NCBI RefSeq assembly: GCF_003814815.1
Contig: NZ_RKQQ01000002.1
Coordinates: 372,001 to 436,000 of the forward strand
Length of the DNA stretch: 64,000 nucleotides
Direction: 5' to 3'
Origin: Salisediminibacterium halotolerans
GTDB lineage: Bacteria > Bacillota > Bacilli > Bacillales > Salisediminibacteriaceae
Part shown: piece after piece, positions 53,874 through 62,511 of the stretch
How positions within the stretch are numbered: the first letter of the stretch is position 1
Layout of the letters: each line of letters starts with the position of its first letter
Notes under the pieces: model-generated
What the model saw: the letters and a program-made list of their open reading frames with translations, nothing else
Database searches by the model: none
Told to the model about the DNA's origin: nothing
Translations under genes and position numbers: made by a program

Positions 53874-55397
53874 ATGAGTGATTTGGAAAACGAACTTAGG
53901 CGGCATTTCGGCTACCGCTCCTTTCGTCCTTATCAAAAAGAAGTGGTTGAAAGTGTATTAGCTGAAAGCGATACGATCGCTTTTTTACCAACTGGGATGG
54001 GGAAAAGCTTGTGTTACCAACTTCCTGCCAAGTTAATGACGGGACTCACGATTGTTGTCTCACCGCTTGTTTCTTTGATGGAAGATCAAGTTATTCAGCT
54101 GAGGTCAAAAGGCGAAAAAAATGCCGCCCATCTCAGCAGTCTCTTATCAAACGAGGAGCGGCGCTTTGTTTTGAAACATTTAAATAGATGGTCCCTTTTG
54201 TTTGTATCACCAGAGATGCTCTCTCAGCAGTGGCTTGTGAAAAAGCTTGCCGCAAGGAAAGTATCGCTTTTCGTCGTAGACGAGGCCCATTGTATCTCGC
54301 AGTGGGGTCATGAATTCCGCACCGATTACCTTCGGCTTGCTGATGTGAGGAAATCTTTAGGACAGCCGGTATGTTTAGCGCTGACTGCAACCGCTACACA
54401 AGAAGTTGAGGAAGATATCGTGTCAAAAATGCATATGGTCCGTCCCGAGCGCTTTCGGGCCCCTGTCAATCGGGGAAATATCTTTTTGCAAGTGCACACG
54501 TGCGAAAATGAGTACGAAAAACAGCGTGAATTTGTTAAATATTTGCAAGGATTCGCCCAACCTGCGATTTGTTATGCAGGTACAAGACAAGACGCTGAAG
54601 ACTATGCGCACCTTGCAGCAAAGACGGGCGGTTTGCGAACTGCTTACTATCACGGCGGAGTGTCAAAAGAAGATCGGATCATGATTCAGCAACAGTTTTT
54701 AAATGATGAACTGGACATGATATGTGCGACAAATGCGTTTGGAATGGGCATTGATAAATCTGACATCCGAACGATTATTCATTTATATTTGCCGCAATCG
54801 GTTGAACAGTATCTTCAGGAAACGGGGCGCGCAGGACGTGACGGCGGACAAAGCGCGGCAAAAATGATTGTTGCTGGAGATGATGTCCGCTTATCATTGA
54901 GAATGCTGCAAAGGGATTTGCCCGACAGCCGAATCATTGCAAGTATTTTTCCAGGCGGACTGTATCATCGTCCCTTCTGGAATGAAACGGCAGAATTGGC
55001 CGGTTTAGAAGATATTTATCATCGCATGCTACATTTTTATTTGGAGCAAGCCGGCGCCCTTAAGGAGGGGAAATGGGATTATACTGTTCAGACGGAAGAA
55101 ATAAAAGAGCGTTTGCTCGAACGATTCCGGCGGCGCCGGTTTGAAAAGGAGCGTCAATACAAGAAAATGCAGGAATTTTTAAACAAAGATACTTGTATCC
55201 GTGCGTTGATCCGAGATTATTTTAATGAAGAACCAGAGAGTCAATTGTCTTTATGCTGTAATGTTTGTCATCCGAATAGTCAGGTTGATGCGAAAATGAA
55301 CGCCGGCTCATTTCAAACCGATAGTGCCCCGGTAAACGGGTCCGGATCTTGGCGCAATATGCTGCAGACGATCTTACGGCAAAGCGAGGAGACTTGA
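53874..55397 (+). CDS. recQ: ATP-dependent DNA helicase RecQ, short form
   Basis: A superfamily 2 helicase with motif 0 FRPYQKEVVESVL, Walker A LPTGMGKSLCYQ, DEAH box VVDEAHCISQWGHEFR, and motif VI QETGRAGRDGG. A zinc-binding segment with C...CC..C (CIRALIRDYF, LCCNVCH) follows, but the winged helix and HRDC domains of long RecQ are absent; 507 residues matches the short YpbC/RecS type. It unwinds forked DNA in recombination repair. Co-transcribed with ypbB. Confidence 0.92.
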   Translation: MSDLENELRRHFGYRSFRPYQKEVVESVLAESDTIAFLPTGMGKSLCYQLPAKLMTGLTIVVSPLVSLMEDQVIQLRSKGEKNAAHLSSLLSNEERRFVLKHLNRWSLLFVSPEMLSQQWLVKKLAARKVSLFVVDEAHCISQWGHEFRTDYLRLADVRKSLGQPVCLALTATATQEVEEDIVSKMHMVRPERFRAPVNRGNIFLQVHTCENEYEKQREFVKYLQGFAQPAICYAGTRQDAEDYAHLAAKTGGLRTAYYHGGVSKEDRIMIQQQFLNDELDMICATNAFGMGIDKSDIRTIIHLYLPQSVEQYLQETGRAGRDGGQSAAKMIVAGDDVRLSLRMLQRDLPDSRIIASIFPGGLYHRPFWNETAELAGLEDIYHRMLHFYLEQAGALKEGKWDYTVQTEEIKERLLERFRRRRFEKERQYKKMQEFLNKDTCIRALIRDYFNEEPESQLSLCCNVCHPNSQVDAKMNAGSFQTDSAPVNGSGSWRNMLQTILRQSEET

Positions 55398-55403
55398 CAG
55401 CTC

Positions 55404-56015
55404 ATGAACAAACAGGCAGAACTTGTTCAGCGAATGACCGATAAAGAATTGCTGTTAAATTTATACGTATCACAGCTTATTATATTGACAGCGGCAGCTG
55501 TTTTAAGCAGATGGTTTTTCGGCGATGTCCTTCATTTCATCAACCTTATCGAATGGAGCAGGGCCGATTTGACCGCCGGAATCTTCTTTGCTTTAATAGT
55601 GGTATGTCTTCAACTTGCGATGTATCAGCTCTTGCCGTCATCATGGCTGGATGACGGAGGCATCAATATGCGGATGTTTGCCCGCCGTCATCCGGCTCAT
55701 ATTGTTTGGCTTTCAGTAATCGTCGGCTTTAGCGAGGAAGTTCTTTTTCGTGCAGTGCTGCAAGAACAATTCGGCCTTGTTTTGGCATCGGCAGCTTTCG
55801 CACTGATTCACATCCGCTATTTAGCAAAACCGGTCTTATTTACGACGGTTGTCGTGCTCAGTTTTTCCCTCGGACTACTATATATTTACACAGGGAATTT
55901 ATTGACGGTTATTACAGCGCATATTTTCATCGATATGCTGCTCGGTTTTTATATTAAAAGCAAGCACAAGTCCTTACACGGACGAAAGGAGAAATGGGAT
56001 GCCAACGGACTTTGA
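55404..56015 (+). CDS. CPBP-family intramembrane metalloprotease-like protein
   Basis: A 203-residue membrane protein with about five helices and the CPBP (Abi) motifs EEVLFRAVLQE (EExxxR), FALIHIRY (FxxxH) and HIFIDMLLG (HxxxD in place of HxxxN/B). It should cleave peptides within the membrane or act in prenyl-protein-like processing; the substrate is unknown. YpbD of B. subtilis holds this place. It lies 6 bp after recQ; the binding site GAGGAG is about 13 nt away, so expression may be low or coupled. Confidence 0.85.
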   Translation: MNKQAELVQRMTDKELLLNLYVSQLIILTAAAVLSRWFFGDVLHFINLIEWSRADLTAGIFFALIVVCLQLAMYQLLPSSWLDDGGINMRMFARRHPAHIVWLSVIVGFSEEVLFRAVLQEQFGLVLASAAFALIHIRYLAKPVLFTTVVVLSFSLGLLYIYTGNLLTVITAHIFIDMLLGFYIKSKHKSLHGRKEKWDANGL

Positions 56016-56262
56016 AAGCCGTCAAAACGAAGCGAAAGACGTTTATGATCATGAATGGAGCGCAGCTGAACTTCCTTCGAGAACAGAACGGCACCGGCAT
56101 AAAAAAAAGCAGTCAAACGAGGAGCAAGCTGCTGGCGGACAATCTGAAGAGAGCGAGTTCAGAGGCGGAACGTCTCGGCTTCCGCTTGTCCGAATATGGC
56201 TGATTCTTTTTCTGTTTATTATAGGTGTCGTTCTGTCGTACCCGGTCTGGAGTGAAATCTGA
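55999..56262 (+). CDS. Small single-pass membrane protein (YpbE-like, lacking LysM)
   Basis: The 87-residue protein has a charged cytoplasmic part of about 60 residues, rich in Glu, Arg, His and Gln, and one C-terminal membrane helix (about residues 63-82). YpbE of B. subtilis has a similar plan but ends in a LysM domain outside the membrane; that part is absent here. AAAGGAGA lies 7 nt before the ATG and the gene overlaps the CPBP gene by 17 bp. The stop codon adjoins the terminator beside repeat copy D; I see no sign that the insertion cut the gene. Confidence 0.75.
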   Translation: MPTDFESRQNEAKDVYDHEWSAAELPSRTERHRHKKKQSNEEQAAGGQSEESEFRGGTSRLPLVRIWLILFLFIIGVVLSYPVWSEI

Positions 56263-56286
56263 GAATTCGTTGAATAAAAGAATTCT
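56262..56286 (+). terminator. Upstream (degenerate) copy of the terminator hairpin beside repeat D
   Basis: AGAATTCGTT and AAAGAATTCT, loop GAATA, one stem mismatch compared with the copy at 56701; no T-run follows. Confidence 0.68.
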
Positions 56287-56699
56287 CAGAATGTAGACAA
56301 ATTATTATTTTGACGTAAGCCGCGCAACCACTACCCTCCGCTTGCCCCGGGCAAGGACTCAGCTAGTATTCGGCGGCCTGAGACCGCCGAATACGGATCT
56401 TCGTCTCTTGCTTTCCCGGAGGCGTCGGAGGAGTGGATGCATGGTTTCTTTTTTATGAATACACTCGCTTCAAAAAAGAGGATAACCCAGCATTCCGGCT
56501 TTCTCGTGCGGGATAGCGAGACCCTGCAGGGCATCAGCCCGAAGCGGCTCGGCGCTCGCCCGCGGACTAGTAAGACACGGCGAAGTCTTATTGAGCTGAT
56601 GTCGCAGTGATACCTTCAGGTGAAAGAAGCCGAACGATGCGTCGTCATCCGTTCCTTTTAATAGGACATCGATCGATGTCATGACTTTGTCAACACTCT
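56287..56699 (+). repeat. Terminator-associated repeat, copy D (long form)
   Basis: A 413-bp non-coding element like copy C. Ends AGAATGTAGACAAA and TTTGTCAACACTCT. It has both the palindromic module (CTTGCCCCGGGCAAG; ATTCGGCGG/CCGCCGAAT) and the inner GC-rich module (CCGAAGCGGCTCGGCGC), and GATCGATGTCATGAC near its end. It is flanked by a 25-bp direct repeat, the hairpin at 56262 and 56701, differing at one base. Confidence 0.9.
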
Positions 56700-56700
56700 A

Positions 56701-56729
56701 AGAATTCGTTGAATAAACGAATTCTTTTG
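56701..56729 (+). terminator. Downstream (intact) copy of the terminator beside repeat D
   Basis: Perfect 10-bp stem AGAATTCGTT / AACGAATTCT, loop GAATA, followed by TTTTG. Confidence 0.8.
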
Positions 56730-56766
56730 TTATTTTTTACATTTTGATGAAAGAATTTACCTTTTA

Positions 56767-56796
56767 TTGAAAGCGTTTTCAAAAACGTAGTATACT
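56767..56796 (+). promoter_or_regulatory. Promoter with perfect cre site before the 2-oxoacid oxidoreductase operon
   Basis: TTGAAA (56767-56772) and TATACT (56791-56796), 18 nt apart, are a plausible promoter. TGAAAGCGTTTTCA (56768-56781) matches the CcpA consensus at every position and covers the -35, so glucose repression of the operon is expected. Confidence 0.75.
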
Positions 56797-56852
56797 AACA
56801 ATACACGGACTATATTTAGCTTAAATAAGATTTTGGCAAGGAGCGGGTGGCG

Positions 56853-57062
56853 ATGGAAAAAGTCGTTGTGAACAGAGAGAGGTGCAAAGGGTGCGGGCTT
56901 TGTTTGCATGCCTGCGCGTTTTCACTTCTGCAGTTTTCTGCTAAAGCAAATGCAAAAGGATACTACCCTCCAAAGATGACAGACGAAAGCCGGTGCACGA
57001 GCTGCGCAGCCTGTGCACGAATTTGTCCTGACACGGCGTTGAGCGTGTACCGTCCGCAATAG
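56853..57062 (+). CDS. 2-oxoacid:ferredoxin oxidoreductase, delta (ferredoxin) subunit
   Basis: A 69-residue 2[4Fe-4S] ferredoxin with the two cysteine groups CKGCGLCLHAC and CTSCAACARIC...P. In this operon it is the delta subunit, carrying electrons from the TPP-containing core. The ATG at 56853 is 9 nt after AAGGAG; the GTG at 56847 is too close. First gene of the operon, behind the cre-containing promoter. Confidence 0.9.
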   Translation: MEKVVVNRERCKGCGLCLHACAFSLLQFSAKANAKGYYPPKMTDESRCTSCAACARICPDTALSVYRPQ

Positions 57063-57106
57063 CTTATCGGGTTTATCTTAAGCAACCAGACTGAGGAGTG
57101 GGAAAT

Positions 57107-58180
57107 ATGACAAAATTACTTATGAAGGGCAATGAAGTGATCGGTGAAGCTGCGATTCAAGCAGGGTGTTATCATTTTTTCGGCTATCCGATCACGCCGC
57201 AAAGTGAGCTAGTTGCATATATGGCGAAACGTTTGCCGGAGGAAGGCGGGACGTTTGTACAGGCAGAAAGCGAAGTTGCAGCGATCAATATGGTTTACGG
57301 GGCGGCATCGGCAGGTGTCAGGGCGATGACGTCATCATCCAGTCCTGGTTTCAGCTTAAAGCAAGAGGGGATCAGTTATCTTGCGGGCGCTGAACTGCCG
57401 GCTGTGATTGTCAATGTCGCCCGCGGCGGTCCAGGGCTGGGTAATATTCAGCCGGCTCAATCGGATTATTTTCAGGCGACAAGAGGGGGCGGTCACGGTG
57501 ATTATTATACACCTGTTTTGGCGCCGTTCACGTTACAAGAAACGATCGAGCTGACTGCCGAAGCCTTCAGGCTTGCTGATGTTTACCGAACACCGGTCGT
57601 CTTACTGACAGACGGACTTTTAGGGCAAATGATGGAGCCGGTTGTTTTTCAACAGAGCAGCACGCCGGTGCAAACTGAATCACATAATGATTGGGCTTTG
57701 CAGGGGACCGGCGGTATCAGAGCGCCGCGGTCGGTAACTTCGCTTGAATTAAATGCTTCAGGGCTGGAAAAACGCAATCTCAAACTGCAAGAAAAATATC
57801 AGCTGATTAATCAATCAGAGCAGCAGGCTGATGTTTATTTTGCTGAAGATGCCGACTGGTTTGTTACAGCTTACGGATCGGTTGCCCGAACGGCGTTGAG
57901 TGCGGTGAAACATGCCCGATCAGAAGGTGTGAATGTAGGTCTTATCCGCCCTGTTTCGTTATGGCCTTTTCCAACCGAGACGTACAGTGCTTTATGTGAA
58001 AAGACAGATCAAATTTTAGTTGTTGAAATGAGCGCGGGCCAAATGATTGACGATGTTAAGCTGTCTGTCAATTCAAGTGTCGAAGTCGTCTTTTACGGCA
58101 GAATGGGCGGGGCGGTACCGGATCCGGAGGAGATTTTTGATGTCATTATCGAAAATGCGAAAGGAGTGCCGAAAAAATGA
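57107..58180 (+). CDS. 2-oxoacid:ferredoxin oxidoreductase, alpha subunit (VorB/KorA-like)
   Basis: A 357-residue alpha subunit with the family landmarks GCYHFFGYPITPQSELVAYM, QAESEVAAINMVYGAASAG and TSSSSPGFSLKQEGISYL. With the beta subunit it oxidatively decarboxylates a 2-oxoacid to the acyl-CoA, reducing ferredoxin. The VorB-like layout points to branched 2-oxoacids, but 2-oxoglutarate or indolepyruvate are possible. The ATG at 57107 is 8 nt after GAGGAG. It overlaps the beta gene by four bases. Confidence 0.9.
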   Translation: MTKLLMKGNEVIGEAAIQAGCYHFFGYPITPQSELVAYMAKRLPEEGGTFVQAESEVAAINMVYGAASAGVRAMTSSSSPGFSLKQEGISYLAGAELPAVIVNVARGGPGLGNIQPAQSDYFQATRGGGHGDYYTPVLAPFTLQETIELTAEAFRLADVYRTPVVLLTDGLLGQMMEPVVFQQSSTPVQTESHNDWALQGTGGIRAPRSVTSLELNASGLEKRNLKLQEKYQLINQSEQQADVYFAEDADWFVTAYGSVARTALSAVKHARSEGVNVGLIRPVSLWPFPTETYSALCEKTDQILVVEMSAGQMIDDVKLSVNSSVEVVFYGRMGGAVPDPEEIFDVIIENAKGVPKK

Positions 58181-58932
58181 AACCAGTTTTTACAAAGACC
58201 GCCGGATTAACGGATAAACCTACTCACTATTGTCCCGGATGCACTCACGGCGTTATTCACCGCCTGACAGCGGAAGTGCTGGAAGAACTATCTCTCATTG
58301 GACAGACAGTCGGCGTTGCTTCTGTCGGCTGTTCCGTCTTAGCGTATGACTATTTCAATTGTGACATGACACAAGCGGCCCACGGCCGGGCTCCAGCCGT
58401 AGCAACAGGACTTAAACGAGCTCTGTCAGATGATAAAATCGTTTTTACGTACCAAGGGGACGGAGATTTGGCATCGATTGGAATAGGCGAGATTATTCAT
58501 GCTGCGGCGAGAAACGAAAATATTACCGTTATTTTTGTTAATAATGCGATATACGGAATGACCGGGGGACAAATGGCGCCCACGACGTTAAGCGGGCAAA
58601 AAACAGCGACGACACCAGAAGGGCGGAGCCCGGAATCGGAGGGTTCACCGATTCGTGTGGCAGAAATGCTTGCGACACTCGATGGACCGCGATATATTGA
58701 AAGGGTGTCTGTACACGATCAAAAACATATGCTGCAAGCGAAAAAAGCATTAAAACGCGCGTTTAAAGCTCAAAAAGATTTAGCAGGTTTTACGTTTGTT
58801 GAACTGCTCTCAACGTGTCCGACGAATTGGGGGCTCAGTCCGCAAGATTCACTCAATTGGCTCAGTTTGCATTTATCAGCTGCTTATCCGCCGGGTGTTT
58901 ATAAAAACACATTAGATCGAGAGGTGCAGTGA
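58177..58932 (+). CDS. 2-oxoacid:ferredoxin oxidoreductase, beta subunit
   Basis: The 251-residue TPP-binding subunit: YCPGCTHGVIHRL (first Cys pair), SVGCSVLAYDYF, the TPP motif GDGDLASIGIGE...NNAIYGMTGGQ. It carries the reaction centre with the alpha subunit. ATGA overlap with alpha and direct abutment with gamma show a coupled operon. Confidence 0.92.
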   Translation: MKPVFTKTAGLTDKPTHYCPGCTHGVIHRLTAEVLEELSLIGQTVGVASVGCSVLAYDYFNCDMTQAAHGRAPAVATGLKRALSDDKIVFTYQGDGDLASIGIGEIIHAAARNENITVIFVNNAIYGMTGGQMAPTTLSGQKTATTPEGRSPESEGSPIRVAEMLATLDGPRYIERVSVHDQKHMLQAKKALKRAFKAQKDLAGFTFVELLSTCPTNWGLSPQDSLNWLSLHLSAAYPPGVYKNTLDREVQ

Positions 58933-59493
58933 ATGAAAGCAGAGATCATTATTGCAGGCTTCGGAGGGCAAGGGGTTATGTCAATCGGGCAGGTGCTGGC
59001 CTATGCCGGCATGCATGCCGGCAAACAGGTTTCTTGGATGCCGTCATACGGACCGGAACAACGCGGGGGAACCGCTCACGTTTCTGTTGTAATCTCCGAT
59101 GATGCCGTTGATTCACCGATTGTTTCTGTCCCTTCATACGCCGTGATTCTTAATGACCCTTCCTTAGAGAAATTTCTTCCGAAAATAAGTACAAACGGGG
59201 TTTTGCTGATAAACAGCGACTGTATTACATCAGAGGTGGAGCGAAAGGATCTTTATATTGCTGAGATCGGGGCTTCATCGATTGCAGCTGCAATCGGCAA
59301 TGAACGGGTCAGCGGCATCGTGCTGCTCGGCGCGCTTGTGCAAATGACAAGTTTGATCAGCCGTGAAGATTTAACTAAAGGTTTGGCAGATGTGTTCGGC
59401 GGTGAAAAACAGCATTTACTCGCCATGAATGAAGCAGCCTTGCAAGCCGGGGAACGTGCGGCTGAAATTAATTTTACATTCCCGATTATTTAA
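58933..59493 (+). CDS. 2-oxoacid:ferredoxin oxidoreductase, gamma subunit
   Basis: A 186-residue gamma subunit beginning IIIAGFGGQGVMSIGQVLAYAG (given here in part: AGFGGQGVMSIGQVLA) with SYGPEQRGGTAHVSV and a CoA-binding type fold. It completes the delta-alpha-beta-gamma set. It starts directly after the beta stop codon. The next gene, fhs, follows after 18 bp. Confidence 0.9.
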   Translation: MKAEIIIAGFGGQGVMSIGQVLAYAGMHAGKQVSWMPSYGPEQRGGTAHVSVVISDDAVDSPIVSVPSYAVILNDPSLEKFLPKISTNGVLLINSDCITSEVERKDLYIAEIGASSIAAAIGNERVSGIVLLGALVQMTSLISREDLTKGLADVFGGEKQHLLAMNEAALQAGERAAEINFTFPII

Positions 59494-59511
59494 CCGGAAA
59501 GGATGTTGTAA

Positions 59512-61194
59512 ATGGTAAACGAAGTGAAATCAGATATTGAAATCGCTCAAGAGGCTGATATGATCAAGATTCAAGAGTTTGCAAGCAGGCTTGGAATCAA
59601 AGAAGATGAACTGGAACCTTACGGTCATTATAAAGGCAAAATCTCGTATTCTTTTATGGATCGCATGAAGGATCAGCCGAACGGACACACAGTTTTAGTG
59701 ACGGCGATTAATCCGACACCGGCAGGCGAAGGCAAATCAACGGTTACGGTCGGTCTCGGCCAAGCGATGAATAAAATCGGCAAAAATACCGTGATAGCTC
59801 TGCGCGAACCGTCACTAGGTCCGACAATGGGGGTCAAAGGCGGGGCAGCCGGGGGCGGCCGCTCTCAAGTTGTGCCGATGGAAGATATAAACCTGCACTT
59901 TACAGGAGATATTCATGCGATAACTACCGCGCACAATGCGTTATCGGCGCTCATCGACAATCATATCCACCGCGGAAATGAACTTCGTATTGATGTCCGC
60001 CGTATAACCTGGAAGAGAGTCGTTGATTTAAATGACCGAGCTCTTCGCAACGTTACAGTCGGCATGGGCGGTCCGCTCCACGGAATGCCCCGTGAGGATG
60101 GTTTTGATATCACTGTAGCTTCAGAAATTATGGCAGTTCTCTGTTTGGCAAGCAGTCTGTCGGATTTAAAAAAACGGTTAGCGGCGATCGTTATCGGTTA
60201 TACAGCTGATCAGGCAGCGATTACGGTGCACGACCTTGAAGCAGAAGGCGCCTTGACAGTTTTGCTTAAAGAAGCAATTAAACCTAATTTAGTGCAGACA
60301 TTGGAAAACACCCCGGCGCTTATTCACGGGGGGCCGTTTGCGAATATCGCACACGGATGCAACAGCGTCACCGCTACAAATATGGCCCGCAAGCTGGGGG
60401 ACTATGTTATTACAGAAGCAGGATTTGGCGCCGATTTAGGCGCGGAGAAATTTTTAAACATAAAAACGCGGGCCGGAGAGATCGATCCGAGTCTTGTTGT
60501 CATTGTCGCGACCGTACGCGCATTGAAAATGCACGGCGGTGTCGCAAAAGATCATCTTAAGGCTGAGAATGTTGAAGCGTTGAAAAAAGGATTAGCGAAC
60601 CTAAAAAAACATGTTGAAACGATCGAGGCTTACAATCTTCCGCACGTCGTCGCAATCAATAAGTTTGTTCACGACACTGACGAAGAAATACAGACATTGA
60701 AGCAATGGTGTGAAGATCAAGGTATCAACGTTGAGCTTGCTGATGTATGGGCGCAAGGAGGAGAAGGCGGCAAAGACCTTGCTTCTAAGGTCGTATCTGA
60801 AATTGAAAACAGCAAGCACAGCTTTAAACCGCTGTATACATTGCAAGAGCCGGTCAAAGAGAAGATCAATAAAATTGCCCGGACCGTTTACGGCGCAAAC
60901 GGTGCTACGTTTTCTGCAGAAGCGGAAAAACAGCTGGATTTTTTTGCTGAAAACGGCTGGACGGATTTACCCGTCTGTATGGCTAAAACGCAATATTCAC
61001 TTTCAGATGACCCCGGTAAAATCGGGCGGCCTGAAGGGTTCACTATTCATATCCGTGAACTTCGTCCTTCACTCGGCGCCGGGTTTCTCGTTGCACTGAC
61101 AGGAAATATCATGACGATGCCGGGACTGCCAAAACGCCCGGCGGCAATGAACATGGACGTTGATGAAAACGGAAAAACAGTCGGGTTGTTTTAA
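59512..61194 (+). CDS. fhs: Formate-tetrahydrofolate ligase
   Basis: A 560-residue enzyme forming 10-formyl-tetrahydrofolate from formate with ATP. The P-loop is in [18 protein letters not shown], and further signatures are [19 protein letters not shown] and [12 protein letters not shown]. It lies 18 bp behind the 2-oxoacid oxidoreductase genes with AAAGGA before its ATG, so it is probably in the same catabolite-controlled operon; the pairing of these functions is not one I know from B. subtilis. Confidence 0.95.
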   Translation: MVNEVKSDIEIAQEADMIKIQEFASRLGIKEDELEPYGHYKGKISYSFMDRMKDQPNGHTVLVTAINPTPAGEGKSTVTVGLGQAMNKIGKNTVIALREPSLGPTMGVKGGAAGGGRSQVVPMEDINLHFTGDIHAITTAHNALSALIDNHIHRGNELRIDVRRITWKRVVDLNDRALRNVTVGMGGPLHGMPREDGFDITVASEIMAVLCLASSLSDLKKRLAAIVIGYTADQAAITVHDLEAEGALTVLLKEAIKPNLVQTLENTPALIHGGPFANIAHGCNSVTATNMARKLGDYVITEAGFGADLGAEKFLNIKTRAGEIDPSLVVIVATVRALKMHGGVAKDHLKAENVEALKKGLANLKKHVETIEAYNLPHVVAINKFVHDTDEEIQTLKQWCEDQGINVELADVWAQGGEGGKDLASKVVSEIENSKHSFKPLYTLQEPVKEKINKIARTVYGANGATFSAEAEKQLDFFAENGWTDLPVCMAKTQYSLSDDPGKIGRPEGFTIHIRELRPSLGAGFLVALTGNIMTMPGLPKRPAAMNMDVDENGKTVGLF

Positions 61195-61238
61195 AAAAGC
61201 GGGGTTTTAACGTCTCCTCTAAGGCATGATTTGTTATG

Positions 61239-61265
61239 AAAGCGGGCGAAACGTCCGCTTTTTTG
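61239..61265 (+). terminator. Terminator after fhs
   Basis: Stem AAAGCGGGCG with CGTCCGCTTT (one G-U), loop AAA, followed by TTTTTG. Confidence 0.88.
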
Positions 61266-61453
61266 TATTTATTTGTTGTATAAGCGTTTCTGCTATATAC
61301 TGTTATCGAAGGAATAGTGTGTACTAACATGATTTTTAAAATCGAGCTGCAATAAAATCAACTACATAAATATTCATGGCAAAATTGTTTGAAACAGCTT
61401 AGCGGCGAAATGCCATGTAAATTCATAAAAAAGCGTGAAGAAGGTGTCCAGAT

Positions 61454-62368
61454 ATGAAAGATTTTGACGGGAAGTACAACATCAAAGCTGTTTCGAACAT
61501 GCTCAATATTCATCCCGGCACATTGCGCGCTTGGGAGCGGCGTTATCAGGTGATTCAACCGGTCAGAAATGATGCAGGTCATCGTCTTTATACAGACGAG
61601 CACGTAAAAATATTGCAATGGATCATTTCACAAGTGGAAAAAGGATTTACCGTCGGCCAGGCGGTTGATCTCTTGAATAAAGACGAACTTTTAAGAAACG
61701 ATGAAACGGAAATGTTTGCCCAAGATCAAATGCAATTAACGAAACAGGAAATAAAACATGCGCTTTTAAATTTTAATGAGAACGGAGCAAACAGCCACCT
61801 TGATTATGCGTTTAATGTTTTTTCGACTGAACGTGTCGTCATTACAATCTTAGGCAGTACTATGTTAGATATAGGAGATATGTGGGAACGCGGTGAAATC
61901 ACTACGGCCCATGAACATTTTGTTACGCAGTATATCCGGACAAAAATCGGCATGGTTTTTCAAAACCTCCCTATCAACGGGATGCTTCCGAAAGTGGTTT
62001 GTGTTTGCGGTCCGGGCGAACAGCACGAAATCGGCCTGTTGATTTTCACGTTTTTCCTCCGCCGCCGCGGTTATGAAACGATCTACCTTGGAGCGGGGAT
62101 TCCCGAAGAAGATGTTTTACAAGTTACGAAAGAAGTCGAAGCTGAATATACCGTTATTTCTTGTACCCATGACGATCACTTAAATCGTACACTCATGTTA
62201 GTCGATTATTTACACGAATCACTGCCTCGTTTAACGATTGGATTAGGCGGAGCAGCTGTTGAGCGGTTAAGTGAAGACGAAAAAGCAGCCTACGCTGAAT
62301 TTTTAGTCGGTTCATCGGAAAACTCATGGCTGAATTGGCTTAATAAAAGGAAATTGCGCAAAGGATAA
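61454..62368 (+). CDS. litR: MerR-family regulator with B12-binding domain, CarH/LitR-type photoreceptor
   Basis: A 304-residue protein with an N-terminal MerR winged helix (YNIKAVSNMLNIHPGTLRAW), a four-helix domain and a cobalamin-binding domain. The features of light-sensing members are all there: W144-x9-E154-H155 (WERGEITTAHEH), which lies over the adenosyl group, and E189-x-H191-x2-G194 for cobalt ligation. Such proteins repress carotenoid genes in the dark as adenosylcobalamin-bound tetramers and let go on illumination. A promoter TTGTTG-N17-TATACT lies at 61273-61301. The shared operator-like repeats are at 7994 and 16435. Confidence 0.88.
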   Translation: MKDFDGKYNIKAVSNMLNIHPGTLRAWERRYQVIQPVRNDAGHRLYTDEHVKILQWIISQVEKGFTVGQAVDLLNKDELLRNDETEMFAQDQMQLTKQEIKHALLNFNENGANSHLDYAFNVFSTERVVITILGSTMLDIGDMWERGEITTAHEHFVTQYIRTKIGMVFQNLPINGMLPKVVCVCGPGEQHEIGLLIFTFFLRRRGYETIYLGAGIPEEDVLQVTKEVEAEYTVISCTHDDHLNRTLMLVDYLHESLPRLTIGLGGAAVERLSEDEKAAYAEFLVGSSENSWLNWLNKRKLRKG

Positions 62369-62511
62369 TGCCGGCGAACTGACAATCATTAAATGAAATG
62401 GATGTATTTTTTAATGCCCGGGTATAGAAAAATCGTCTGCAGTTCTATATGATAGAGTCAGAAAACCGTTTAAAGCGGTGTATGCATCAGAATCTTACCA
62501 GGGGTGAAAAT

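Noticed and set aside
61273-61330. A LitR-type operator at the litR promoter itself
   Set aside because: TGTATA and TGTACT occur, but not in an 11-bp register and without the shared 15-mer.
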